Assembly (NCBI RefSeq): GCF_030269925.1
Contig: NC_085110.1
Span: 248,001 to 312,000 of the forward strand
Length of the DNA stretch: 64,000 nucleotides
Direction: 5' to 3'
Origin: Bombyx mori
Lineage: Eukaryota > Arthropoda > Insecta > Lepidoptera > Bombycidae
The notes under the pieces are model-generated. The model saw nothing but the letters and a program-made list of their open reading frames with translations. It was not told the origin of the DNA and made no database searches. Of the stretch, positions 12,746-23,299 are shown in pieces (position 1 is the first letter of the stretch; the number at the start of each line of letters is the position of its first letter). A program made the position numbers and the translations under genes.

Positions 12746-13182
12746 AGTTCGGAAATCGTCTTATCCGCGAGTGTGGGGATACATTAAAAATAATACTGTT
12801 ATGCTTTTGGTTAAAGTAAGTTGTAGTGGACGTGACACGGACTCGCGGTCAGTAGCCGGTCAGCCGGAGTAATGCTGCCATATTAGCACTGTCTTTAAAT
12901 GTAATAATATTTATAAAAAGAAGTTTTTATATTCGACGATTAGGTACATTTGGTCTATTATTGTTAGTTGTCTATGATGCTTGTTCCAAGTTTTACTTGT
13001 TTCAACAAATATATTTCATATCTGTCTGTGAGTAATTGAAAAATAATTACGTAGTGCAGATGCGTTCATAAAACAAAAATGTCGACTCTGTCTGTCAACC
13101 GTTGAAAGTATTTTACAGAACAAAGTGGCCCAAAAAACATTTATTTGGTCGAATATTGAATGAGTTTAATGTTGTTTGCCGC

Positions 13183-13290
13183 AGGTCGGTCGTGGCACGG
13201 CCCCCGGGCGCCTCCGGACACCAGCGGCCGCCACGTGTGTGTACACTCACACAGCACGCAACAGTGCACGCGTCGCCGAGCTGCGGACTA
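13183..13290. other. CpG-rich island with acceptor-like edge, function unknown
   Basis: A sharply GC- and CpG-rich block follows TTGTTTGCCGCAG, a good splice-acceptor match on the plus strand. On the minus strand a TATAAATGG box lies just outside it (about 13300-13308). It could be a non-coding exon on plus or a promoter region on minus. No protein family was recognised. Confidence 0.25.
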
Positions 13291-13519
13291 CACTACCATT
13301 TATAAATTAAAAGTCTTGTAAATTTGTGGAAAATACAGTGTTGGTCCGGAACCACGTGAATGTAGCAAGCCATCCAAGCGTGCGGATTATCAAATATAAA
13401 ATCGTATATGATATAGGGGACCGGTCCCCTCGAACCGAAGCGGATGCTAGCTTCTCGATAGAAACAGGCAAGACGGTGCTAGATGTCACCAATAAAAACA
13501 CTTTGGTTTTATAAATCTA

Positions 13520-13756
13520 CTAGTGTGGGTCCGCGCGGGTAGGTACTACCGCCCTGCCTATTTCCGTCGTGAAGCAGTAATGCGTTTCGGTTTAAAGGGC
13601 GAGGCAGCCGTTGTACTGTCAAAGCTAAGACATTAGAACTGATGTCTCAAGGTAGGTGGCGGCATTTACTTTGTAGATTTCTACCTGGCTCCGGTAGCCA
13701 CCTAACATCAGGTGGACCGTGAACTCATCCACCCACATAAGCAATTGAAAAAAAAA
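13520..13756 (+). repeat. BMC1-like LINE end, near full repeat length
   Basis: It runs from a GGGTCCGCGCGGGTAGGTAC block through GTAATGCGTTTCGGTTTAAA and GGTGGACCGTGAACTCATCC to a nine-A tail. It is moderately diverged from the copies at 37.8 and 39.5 kb. These are taken as 5'-truncated 3' ends of one LINE family. No ORF is retained. Confidence 0.75.
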
Positions 13757-15559
13757 CAAGTTTTGATTTTGTTACACGATGTTATTTCTTCATCGTGGAA
13801 ACGGTTTGCGAACAAGGACTAAGATCGTATTTCCATAAAGACGTTGTCTGCGACCGAACAGCGACAGTTGAATTTCGGCGCTGTCGACTCGTTTGCAACG
13901 AATGTTTTATCTTATTGATTTCAAGTCGGTTAAAATAGAAATTATAATATTTTCCGGGCAGAACGACAATTTTTTTTGTTTTTATTTGTTTGTCAAATAG
14001 AGAAAGCAACAGACACATATACCTATGTGACGTCATCCCCATGACGTGAGTGTGCAAGATAGATAGAAATGCTTCCACCGTCTACAGATTACAACTAATT
14101 TGGACTTGTATGCGTCCGGATTACTACGAGCAAGCGCTTTAATCACACACAGGTGAATACACACGTTCATTTATCATCTTAAAATTTTAATTAATTTCTT
14201 AACACATGTTCTGATAATCGGTCCTCGCGAGGTTCGGTTCGGGAGGAGCTCCTCTAATTAAATTCCCCGTCAAAATTAGAATTCATTAATAAAAAGTTCC
14301 GCAGGAGAGGCAAGAATCCCCGGTGCTATATTAGAATTATCCGGGATTACACGCGATTCGACTTAATTACGGGATGCTGGAGTAATACTCCGCGTTTTTG
14401 CCCACTCGAGATAATGTTGCCTAATTAGTTTTCTTTTTGTAAATTGATTTATGGAAACTTCATTGTTTGCACTGGTCTCGTTGTGGAGTTGTGAAGTTTC
14501 TCTGGCACTCTCTCATGAAGCGGCCTCGTCCACAGTCTCCTCCGGCCACTGTTTACGAAACAGAAATTCAACAAGCTTGAAGGTCTTGTGATGTTATGTT
14601 AGTAAATCATATTAGTCTTGTTCTGTTCAACCTACTGCATGTTTGTTGACGAAGTGTCTCGGCGACGAGGCGACGGGTATAGTTAAGATATTGTGCACGC
14701 TTATAGTTGTATACAGTTGTACAATATTCGGAAAATAAATCAGTAGTCGCAAATAGTCCAATCTAGGCATTTAAAATAGTTCAGTTAGAGCAGCTAAAAG
14801 ACATATATTTAATACTAAATGAATATTATTTTTAGTATATTTACAAACAAATTTGATCTCTGCGTAGTATCATTATAAATTATTATAACTCGCGTTTGTT
14901 TGCTTGTATAATATTTGTAAATTTCACACCACCGCCACCCAATATATAATTATCGTGAGCAATGTAAGGATGTGTTATTCTCATCTAGTTGGTATTTTTA
15001 TTCGAGATGAGATTTGAAAATGGTTGAGTCGAGTCTCGGTCGTAGCTCGTTCGACCCTTCCGAAGTTTCCGAAGTTTGATTTCCACAAACAGGCTTTTCT
15101 TTTAAGAGAACCATCAGTTCTGTAATAGCAATGTGCAGTTCGAACGGTGGGAGAGTCGTCACACAATACCACTGAAGCTTCGCGTCGCGTCTCAGTGTCG
15201 ATTATGTCATATTAAAGTACTCGCCCTCGACTCCTTTTCCTTAAAGATGGCTGTTGTATTTGTGGTCCGGGATCGGGATTGTGGTAAACATTCCGTGAGT
15301 AACTTTACTAGGCTAGGTTTCTTTCAATCAAAATTTGTGTCGAAAATTAAGAGAGTTTTTCAATTAAAAGTTAATGCTGAGAATAGTTTTTAAATGAGTT
15401 GGTTTTTTAGGGTTCCGGGACAAAATCATAAATACACTATAATAATTTATGTTTATCTATCCATACGTTGTCACTGTAGACTATTGGGAGTCTATTGCCG
15501 CAAATTTGCAATACAGCTAGGTAGCTATATTGTGCACATATTAGATTATTACATATGAA
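13757..15559. other. Non-coding; homeobox-type TAATTA cluster at 14188-14427
   Basis: No exon supported. Four TAATTA hexamers (14188, 14255, 14364, 14422) and the 12-bp palindrome GAGGAGCTCCTC (14243-14254) lie in a compact, less AT-biased stretch. This could be a regulatory element or chance. Confidence 0.3.
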
Positions 15560-16625
15560 ATTAGCGTCTTGTACGGGAGACATATAAAGTTTTTTTTTGT
15601 AAAATATATATTAATTAGTCAAAGTATGCACCGTTGTTATCTATGCACTTTTGCCGTCTCATATGTTGTTTATTGACCCCTTTACTAAAAAATCCATGGA
15701 GGCGAGAATCGATAAACTTTTTGAAGGCGGTTTAGACTACAGTATCGGAGTTTCCGGAATTTTTTTCCTTGTAAGAACTTGTCAAAATTCCGGAAAAAAT
15801 GGTAATCTGTTGGAACAAAGTCCGGGGAGTGCGGCAAGTAGATGTCGCAGACATGCCTATTGTAGCTCATCTAACTTAATGGTTATTTGTTGTGCAGTGT
15901 GTTGTCTTGCGTTGTCGTGAAGCAGCAGTAGTCTAGAGCGATCGACAAATCTCGGTTTCTTGGCAGCTAGTTCTTCCTTCATGGTTTGCAGTTGCTGACA
16001 ATAGATCCTAATCGTTTGGTGAGATTTTAGAAAGCTGTAGTGAACGACACCGGCGCTAGTTCACTAAACACTCACAAGTAACTTTTTCTAAGTCAATTTT
16101 CGTTTAGGGCAGGATTTGGTTGGGTCTCCAGGGTTCAGCCATTGCAAGGAGCGCTTCCGATTATCGCACAGTATCCACTGTTCATCACAAATAACGATTC
16201 GATTAAAAATCCGTTCATAATTGTGTCGGTTGAGCAAAGTAACACAGCAGTCGACGTGTGCTTGCAATTTCGATTCACTCAATTCATGAAGTACCCATCG
16301 TTCAAGTTTTTTACAGTCCCGATTCGCTTCAAGTGGATCAATACAGTTTTATCACTTATCTCGGCCTGCAGCTATTTCTGAAGTGATGTGTGATGGATTT
16401 CCTTCCACAATAGCCTTTATTCTTCATTTTCCACTTTGGTCTCCGGCCGTCCACGGGTTTGGTTCTGCTGAAGGTCAAAATTTCCAGAACGAAAACGTTG
16501 AAACCAAAAACGTACCGTGATTTCTTTTGCGACACCAGCGCCGTACACATCATTAATCCTTCGAGCTGTTTCTGCAGCACTGGTGCCACTGTAGAACTCG
16601 TAAATACGTTGTAACGTAACGTAAA
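15560..16625 (-). pseudogene. Degenerate mariner transposase
   Basis: Reading the minus strand across frames recovers most of a mariner (Tc1/mariner) DDE transposase. The N-terminal HTH region gives RRINDVYGAGVAKE, then WFQRFRSGNFDL and GRPE. Next come WVLHELSESKLQ, the first catalytic Asp in IVICDEQWIL, the second in LLHDNARQH, and the third in LPHSPDFVPTDYHFF. The end QKCIDNNGAYFD is followed by a stop at 15615-15617. D2 to D3 spacing is about 32-34 residues, compatible with mariner D,D34D after small indels. Several stops and frameshifts make it inactive. The N-terminal end is cut by the BMC1-like fragment that begins at about 16626, and neither terminal inverted repeat could be confirmed. 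Confidence 0.85.
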
Positions 16626-16750
16626 CGTCTCAGTAAAGTTACAACGGCTGTTCCACCTTTCAAACCGAAACGCATTACTGCTCCACGGCAGAAATAGGCA
16701 TGGCGGTGGTACGTACCCGCGCGGACTCACAAGAGGTCCTACCACTAGTA
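16626..16750 (-). repeat. BMC1-like 5' segment abutting the mariner
   Basis: On the minus strand, TACTAGTGGTAGGACCTCTT runs through the CTGCCGTGGAGCAGTAATGC block to GTTGTAACTTTACTGAGAC. It then stops abruptly where mariner sequence starts. The 3' half of the repeat and its A-tail are missing, so this is a broken copy or a recombination junction. Confidence 0.7.
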
Positions 16751-16989
16751 AAACAATATACAGAAATAATCGTACTGAATTGTATCTCTCTCACAACGTT
16801 CAATTTGAACGTGACTTTGTTTCCAACATGTAATTGATAGAATGTAAATAGCCAAACAGTTTATTTTGTGGGTTGTTTTCAATTTTGCGGCCAAAAAAAT
16901 AACGAATTCATGAATTTAAACTTTCTTTAATTTTCCAGAATAAAAAATGCTTCATCACAATCAAGTCAATCATTCATTTATTGATAAAC

Positions 16990-17236
16990 TATACTAATAT
17001 ATAAATCTACAGTGGTTTTTACGGATGTTCCGTTATAACTACTGAACCATGCATCCGATTGACTTGAAACTTGGTATCCATGTAGAAAATACATGTACTT
17101 AATGGATAGGCTAATATTTATATGAGTGTTGGACTCCCTACATCAGTTGCAGGGGCGTTAATTATGAGAGTCTTTGTGGGGGTGAGAAATAATAATGTTA
17201 ATTTTAATGCCCAGCGAAGCGGACGGGTACAGCTAG
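16990..17236 (+). mobile_element. Non-autonomous Helitron-like repeat
   Basis: The sequence opens with TATACTAATATATAAATC and contains the block TGAACCATGCATCCGATTGA. It ends in GCGAAGCGGACGGGTACAGCTAG followed by T (interrupted here: GCGAAGCGGACGGG, then TACAGCTAG-T). That end is typical of lepidopteran non-coding Helitrons (CTRR-T end preceded by a short GC hairpin). A second copy with the same order lies at 60865-61111. It is non-coding. Class assignment is by end motif only. Confidence 0.6.
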
Positions 17237-17799
17237 TATTATATAATATTCATTTATATTTTTCATTTTACGCATTTGATAATGTTAACACGGATGACAA
17301 TTTAAATAGGAACTTATTTAAAAGGTTAGAAATCGTACTTCTTTTGTTTTTAATAATGTTCTAATATCCAGTTACTTTTCCTTTATTATCGTATTATATA
17401 CAGATTAAATAAAATTGCCGAATTTCAACACGCAATACTGGAAAAATAGCAAACAAATTAGAATTTGAATTTCCAACCAGTGATACGAATGAGGTTTGGG
17501 GTAGTTTTTAATATATATATAACTCCTAATTTAACAGTGTTTACGAATAAATAGTTATAGGACGGCGTGCCTGTTGTCATGACAACAAATGTACTGTACT
17601 TATAATTACAGAAACATTAAGGTTATGAGAATTAAATGAAATAACTCGCTTTTGGCCCCAAATTTGAAAACGACCCTTGTATTATTATAGAGATTCGTGT
17701 TTAAGTGGAATAATAAATTCCTAAAGAAATTTATTATTTACATTCGTTCGGGCCCGGGTTTTGTCAACTCCTGATGTGAAATAGTTTCCGGGCCCATAT
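17237..17799. other. AT-rich non-coding, nothing recognised
   Basis: No gene or repeat family could be named here. Confidence 0.3.
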
Positions 17800-18044
17800 T
17801 TTTTTAAACAATCACGCCACGTTAACCGGCCCCGTGATAAGTTCGTAAAGAACTTGTGTTACAGGTACCAGATAACGGATATAAATGTAAGATTTTTATT
17901 ATACACATACATATATTTAATAATACATCCATAACGTAAGAAAAGACATTTATATTTATCATACAAATATCTTCCCTTGGCGGGATTCGAACCCGCGACC
18001 ACCTTGTGTAGTGACCATGTCACTTACCACTACACCAGACGGCC
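17800..18044 (-). repeat. tRNA-derived SINE
   Basis: On the minus strand the first 69 bases are tRNA-like. A-box TGGTGTAGTGG (18037-18027) and B-box GGTTCGAATCC (17993-17983) are at the right spacing for RNA polymerase III. The 5' acceptor strand GGCCGTC has no complementary 3' strand (CCAAGGGA instead), so it is not a functional tRNA. An AT-rich body follows (ATATTTGTATGATAAATATA) and runs to about 17800. The exact 3' end is uncertain. Confidence 0.65.
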
Positions 18045-18435
18045 GTTAAATTGGTATCACCGCGAGTATAGTGGCACCACCGTTAAATAAGTTTTAATTA
18101 AAGTATTAGCTATCCCTTCCTACACTAGCATGGCTCCGTTCTGGCAGATATCCTACCAAGAGGGGGTCATGGCATGTGTCGTGTGGTGTGTGCGAAGTGC
18201 TCAAAGATCCGAAGGCATTTTTTTTTTCAGGGTTTATAGTTACATAGTTTTAGTTTCAGGCCTTTGGACTAAGCTATATTATTAATTCATCATAACAAAT
18301 TTTCAGACAAACTTCTTTTTATTTATTCAAACTTATTAAATACTCACATATCGAGAGGTGCTATTTGGTTTAGGCGACATTTCGGTTGATACGCGACATT
18401 TGTTTTTGTAATTCAAGGTGAATTTTATTTGGTAC

Positions 18436-18690
18436 TAGCGACCCGCCCTCGCTTCGCTTCGGAAACATTAAATTTTATTATTGATAGCTGTGTCCCGCGA
18501 TGTTACCCGCGGTTATTGTCGTACCGCGGGTGACGCCTAGGGGCGAAGCTAGTCTAAAAAAAAGAAAGCCTAAGTTACTATTTATATCATCAGCTACCTA
18601 TCAGTGAAAGTCCCGTCAAAATCGGTCCAGCCGTTCCAGAGATTAGCCGGAACAAACAGACAGAGAGACAGACAGACAGACAAAAATAGT
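18436..18690 (+). repeat. Interspersed repeat with ACTAGCGACCCGCC head
   Basis: It starts ACTAGCGACCCGCCCTCGCT, has an internal GGGGCGAAGCTAGT, and ends with AAAATCGGTCCAGCCGTTCC followed by (CAGA)n-like simple sequence at about 18656-18684. This head and tail architecture is common to non-coding, LINE-tail-derived repeats of insects. No ORF is present. The family is not resolved. Confidence 0.5.
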
Positions 18691-20142
18691 AAAAAATACT
18701 ATTTTGGTGTATGTACCGTATATATATATTCATATGCATGTAGTAAAAAACGGTTATTTCAGTATTACAAACAGACACCCCAATTTTATTTATATGTATA
18801 GAATTATAGATTAACATCAACAGTTCGATATTTTTAATTGAACTTCAACTAAGCTTACTCCATTCAAATAGCTGAAGAAGTTCTTTTGTTATGATAATTT
18901 TTTCCAAATTTTAAACTTCAAATGGCTCTCCTATAAAGTTGCAAAAATGTCGCTTAAACTAAACTAGAGGTCCCGCAGTAGTCGAAATTCGACTATAATT
19001 AATTGGAATTGTAAGTTTGTACACTATTATGATTGTATTTTATACTTCTATAATCACAAATTTCGCCAAGACTACACTATAAAAAAATATTAATAAAGAC
19101 AAATAATATTTAATCTATTCTCAATTTGACCACAGACGTCAAGAACAAAAGTTTGACAATAAATAGTATGCATGCGTGTTGCGTCAAACACATGGTATGT
19201 AGTGTGTGTAATGTTTTCTTTATTGATTCAATGTATCTTTTATGCATTATTTTAAAAAATATTAGCATTGTGCACTTTTTCTCTATATTCTCTATAAGTG
19301 TGGAAAATTTCATACTCCTCCGTCCGCGCAATTTTCGTAAAAAGGGATACAAAGTTTTTGCTTCACGTATTAATATATAGATAGGCTTTCACCCGTCGAT
19401 ATATTCGTGGAGCTGAACGCAGACAGGACAGGTTCTACTGGAGGCCTGTGTCCGGCGGCGGCCGTCCTTGCGCTGACAATGATAATGATTTATTATTTTG
19501 GCATTAGTCTACGGAATCTTAAAGAGAAACGTTTCTAAAGTGCAGTCACTATACTTTAACACTACTTCGTCGATCCAATAAATTTGATCCCAAAATTTAT
19601 TAGTAAGCTTAAATAAAAGATAAATTCGTGCAAAAAATAAGAATTCCAGTTAAAGTCCCGTGTAATCCGGCACGTGTAGCGCCCCTACATAGTTGTGCGC
19701 GACTTAGTTTTCCGCGTGACTGCGCTCGCGGCCGCGTCCTTTGTTGTGTGTTCCTTGCTTACAAATTGTTCTCGTGCTTCCTGCAGCCGCGTCGTACAGA
19801 ACAGTACGGCAACTATCACCCGCCGCCTGCCACTAACGAAACATAATCAATCACAACTATGTATATTGAAATAAATAGATTCTGTTGCATAGCTATAAGC
19901 TGTGCACGCATCGTCGTTCGCTCGACGTGATGGTGTAAAATCAATGTTAATTTATCATCGACATCAATGTCGTGTTAAGAGTTACTCGTAAATTTTTTAC
20001 ACACACACAGTAAATTTTTTGGGCTCGTTTTGTTATAACTAAAATACTGCAGTTTTTATTTTTTTATGGTGTATCTAAATCAAATTTGAAATTTCTCAGT
20101 AGATTGACGGCCCGAATTAATTTAGCTTGGGAAGGTAGGGTT
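18691..20142. other. Non-coding; possible terminal exon on plus at 19789-19846
   Basis: TTCTCGTGCTTCCTGCAG, ending at 19788, is a strong splice-acceptor match. It is followed by a short open frame ending TAA (PPPATNET at its end) at 19844-19846 and an AATAAA about 25 bases later. No donor-linked upstream exon and no protein family were recognised, so this is only a candidate. A CpG-rich patch lies at about 19405-19475. The rest holds nothing I recognise. Confidence 0.2.
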
Positions 20143-20198
20143 ACTGGTGACCCGGAGACTTTTCCAGTTTCAACAGGACAGGTGGAGGTCCGTATATA
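20143..20198 (-). repeat. Jockey LINE 3'-tail fragment
   Basis: On the minus strand it matches the last about 55 bases before the poly(A) of the Jockey LINE at 22970-28061 (CCTGTT/CCTGGTGAAACTGGAAAG and the GGGTCACCAGTAA block). No A-run remains. Confidence 0.55.
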
Positions 20199-22969
20199 AG
20201 CAAACTTATTTGGAATATCTCGTATTCTGTTACCCTGCTACTACCAGCCTACCCCTACCTGCTATAAATTACGTTACGTAACTCTGATAATTGGCGAAGA
20301 GTTGTCATTGTTAATGGCTTGGACGCGGATATGTTTGAGCCGAGAATACATTATAATAAATATAATAGAGTGCGCTGTACTGTTCCGACCTTGCTCTTTG
20401 TTTCAGATTTAATGATCCGAAATCCGCGAGACGCAACGAGCCGCTGCGTCGTCGCTCGCAGATAGCACACATACCTACCGCTTACTGTGAACTAAAATAT
20501 TAACTTACTGCACACAGCGGAGGGGCGTGTGTCCAAACGTGTCTGTGTAGCATATCTATAATACGTGCAAACAGGCAGCACTCCTACCAGCTCCTGCAGT
20601 GTTCCCTTTCGATTTCTCGCCTAAAAATGTTGTAGAGATTCGTTCACCATAACTCTTTTTATATAAACAGCATCCGAAACTTTTAAGAACAGTGAAAATC
20701 CTCGCGCCCCACCGAATTCATGCAAAATGAAAAGTAACAGCCTAATTTGACTCAACTCCCCTGGCTTTGGGTGAGATACATTGTAAAATATGAAGAGTAT
20801 CAGCTAAAAGTGAAATAAGAGCGTTTACCCACGCTGCAGCGCTGCTCACACACAGTGCGAGTGAGCACGCCGCTGGTTGACGTCACTCATCATATTATAA
20901 TAATAAATATATTCGCTAAAATATTAGCCTCTTTCGCTATACATATTGTTTCTCATCTTCATTTTTACATAAAATATTTAAGTAGAATTTTCTAGAAAAA
21001 ATATATAAGGAACGATGATTTGCGTCATCTGTTGTAGATTAGGGCTTTTTGTGAGACCTTCGCCGTCCCTTGGGATGATCGAGAGAAGGGCACGCTCTTA
21101 TGAATACAATATAATACGTATGTTACATTCAACAATATATCGGTGCGTGTGTGTGTGGGTGTGTGCCTACTATCGTTTTACAATAAATATTGATGAGCTC
21201 TGACAGTAAGAAAAATCGTCTGACTCTTGTCCGTGTTGGCAAGTCTCTAGTTATTTAAACAGTTGGAGACTCGTGAAAAATAAATTTGTGTGAAGAGTAA
21301 ATTATATGTGTAAAGAGATGATGAAATTTTTAATTTCACATGAGTAAAATAGTAAATACAATACTGCAAATTGACTTATAACAATCTTTTGAGCTGTAGT
21401 ACAGGTTCGGCGCGTGCTAAGATATTAGCCGTGGGTGCGCATGAAGACTCCTTTTAATAATATATTTTAGTTATTTATATTATATTTTTTAAGGTTGTTT
21501 GTTTTAAATTCATTGTTCTAGTATATATATTTCTGTATAAATAAATAAAGAATCTGAAGTCTGAAAGTTTATTCCTGAAATACGATATTTGCGGTTAAAG
21601 TATTCAATATCCATTCACGAACCCGTATAGATTGAGCGTATAAATTATATCATATTATTGGAACGAAGTTCCTGATGGGACGATGCTGTGGGGTAACCTA
21701 ACCGGGAAAAAACGTCCGTAACGTAAGATTTTTATTAGTAATGCTCACAGTGCACGACTTAACTTTGTAATAACGTACAAAAAATAACATATTTTTTTAT
21801 CATTCATTGACCACGATCTCAGAGCGTTCGTTTGCGCAATACACTAACTCTTATGCAAACAACCGTGAATGAAGTGTACCACAATAAGTTCGCACGTTAC
21901 CGAATGACCGTGGGTTGTTGCGAATCCTCCAGTTATATTTTCTTTATACCTCGAATAGAACTTAAAATTAATATTTTTATAATGAGGAACTTCGTTCCTA
22001 TCCGGTGTCCCACGACACCACACATTGTTTTTTATTATAAAATTATAGTTGCATGACATAATACAAGTCTTAGAATTGTCCTTACTATACGGAATGCTTT
22101 CTGGAAGGGCTGGATAAAATTTTTGTCTAAACGATTACCTATACATATTATTAATACTTTTTGGGTCAGTGGAAGTAGTCTGTCCTAGGAGTAATCTTAA
22201 TAAGATCTGAGAGATGGCAGTATCTACCTACACTAACAGTAAAATGATACGGCGAGACGAAATTTAAATAGACTAAATATCCAAACGATCCACACTTCGG
22301 ACACAATCAGAAGTATTTTAATTTCCAGGATGAAGCTGTTGTGCTGCTTCTAGGAAAATCGAGAAACGAGAAGCGTGGGTCGAAACAGCGACTCAAACAA
22401 TTCGAGGATATGTTCATTAACATAAAACAATATAAACATTTTAAAGAACTTTGTTTTAACTTCGGAAATATTTCAAATGCTGGTAGACGCGGTAACACAA
22501 CTGATTGAGAACAACACGATATAAAGGAAGCAGCGCCAGCACTGAGCTGCGGCCTTGCTCTGTTCAGTGACGTGAAACACTTCCGAACACTAACGATTTC
22601 ATATCGCTATAAATTATTACATTTATACATAGTATCAAATTAAAGTTCACGGCGCTATCAAATACGATGGTGCACTTAGTTTAAGTTCTAACTTGTTAGA
22701 TTGAGCAATTTTAATGAATCGGTCATTTAATGAATCGGTCATTAAAATTGCAAAGGTCGTAAGACTATGTGTATCGTGAAATTGTATCGCAGGCTCACTA
22801 AACACATTTATCTAAATAAAACCGTTTATATAAACATCAGGTAGGCTATTTAACAGTGCTAAAACTCGAAAACAAAGTTATTTATAAAGGGCAAAACATT
22901 ATAAAATACAAAGAGTGCTTAAAGTTATTAATGATTACTTAGCTCTATTATATTCATACTATTATTAGC
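20199..22969. other. Non-coding; compound repeat structure at 22705-22751
   Basis: No exon supported. A 13-bp perfect inverted repeat encloses a 16-bp tandem duplication just upstream of the LINE insertion (see findings). The target-site duplication of the LINE lies at 22958-22970. Confidence 0.35.
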
Positions 22970-23020
22970 AGTCCGACAGAAGCACCCGCCGCCTGCGGAC
23001 GTGCTCACCGACCACTCAAT

Positions 23021-23082
23021 CGCCCGGCCATTGTTCGCCTGGTTTTATTGTTAGCCCGGCCTTTGTTCACCCGGCTTTTGTT
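23021..23082 (+). repeat. Four 15-17 bp tandem units in the LINE 5' leader
   Basis: Units of the form (C/A)GCCCGGCCTTTGTT follow each other at 23021, 23036, 23053 and 23068. The second carries a 2-bp insertion. The same array, four perfect-length 15-bp units, is present in copy 2 (57916-57975). Confidence 0.75.
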
Positions 23083-23299
23083 CGTGGCACATCTGCCGAC
23101 AAAGTGTGTTCCTGGAAGTGTTTGTTTTGTTTTGGTTTATTTTGTTGTTTCCTTTTTTTTTTGTTCTTTCTTTTTCCTGCAGTAATTGTGCCGCATCGCC
23201 ACCTGTGTTCAATCGAACCGCTAAGTACCGAGAAGTTGGGGCCTCGCCGCAAGGCGAGTGTGTTTAAGACCCGGGACAGCCCCACCTGGGTCAGACATC

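Noticed and set aside
17976..18044. A tRNA gene on the minus strand
   Set aside because: A- and B-boxes are good, but the acceptor stem has no 3' partner and the sequence continues as a SINE body.
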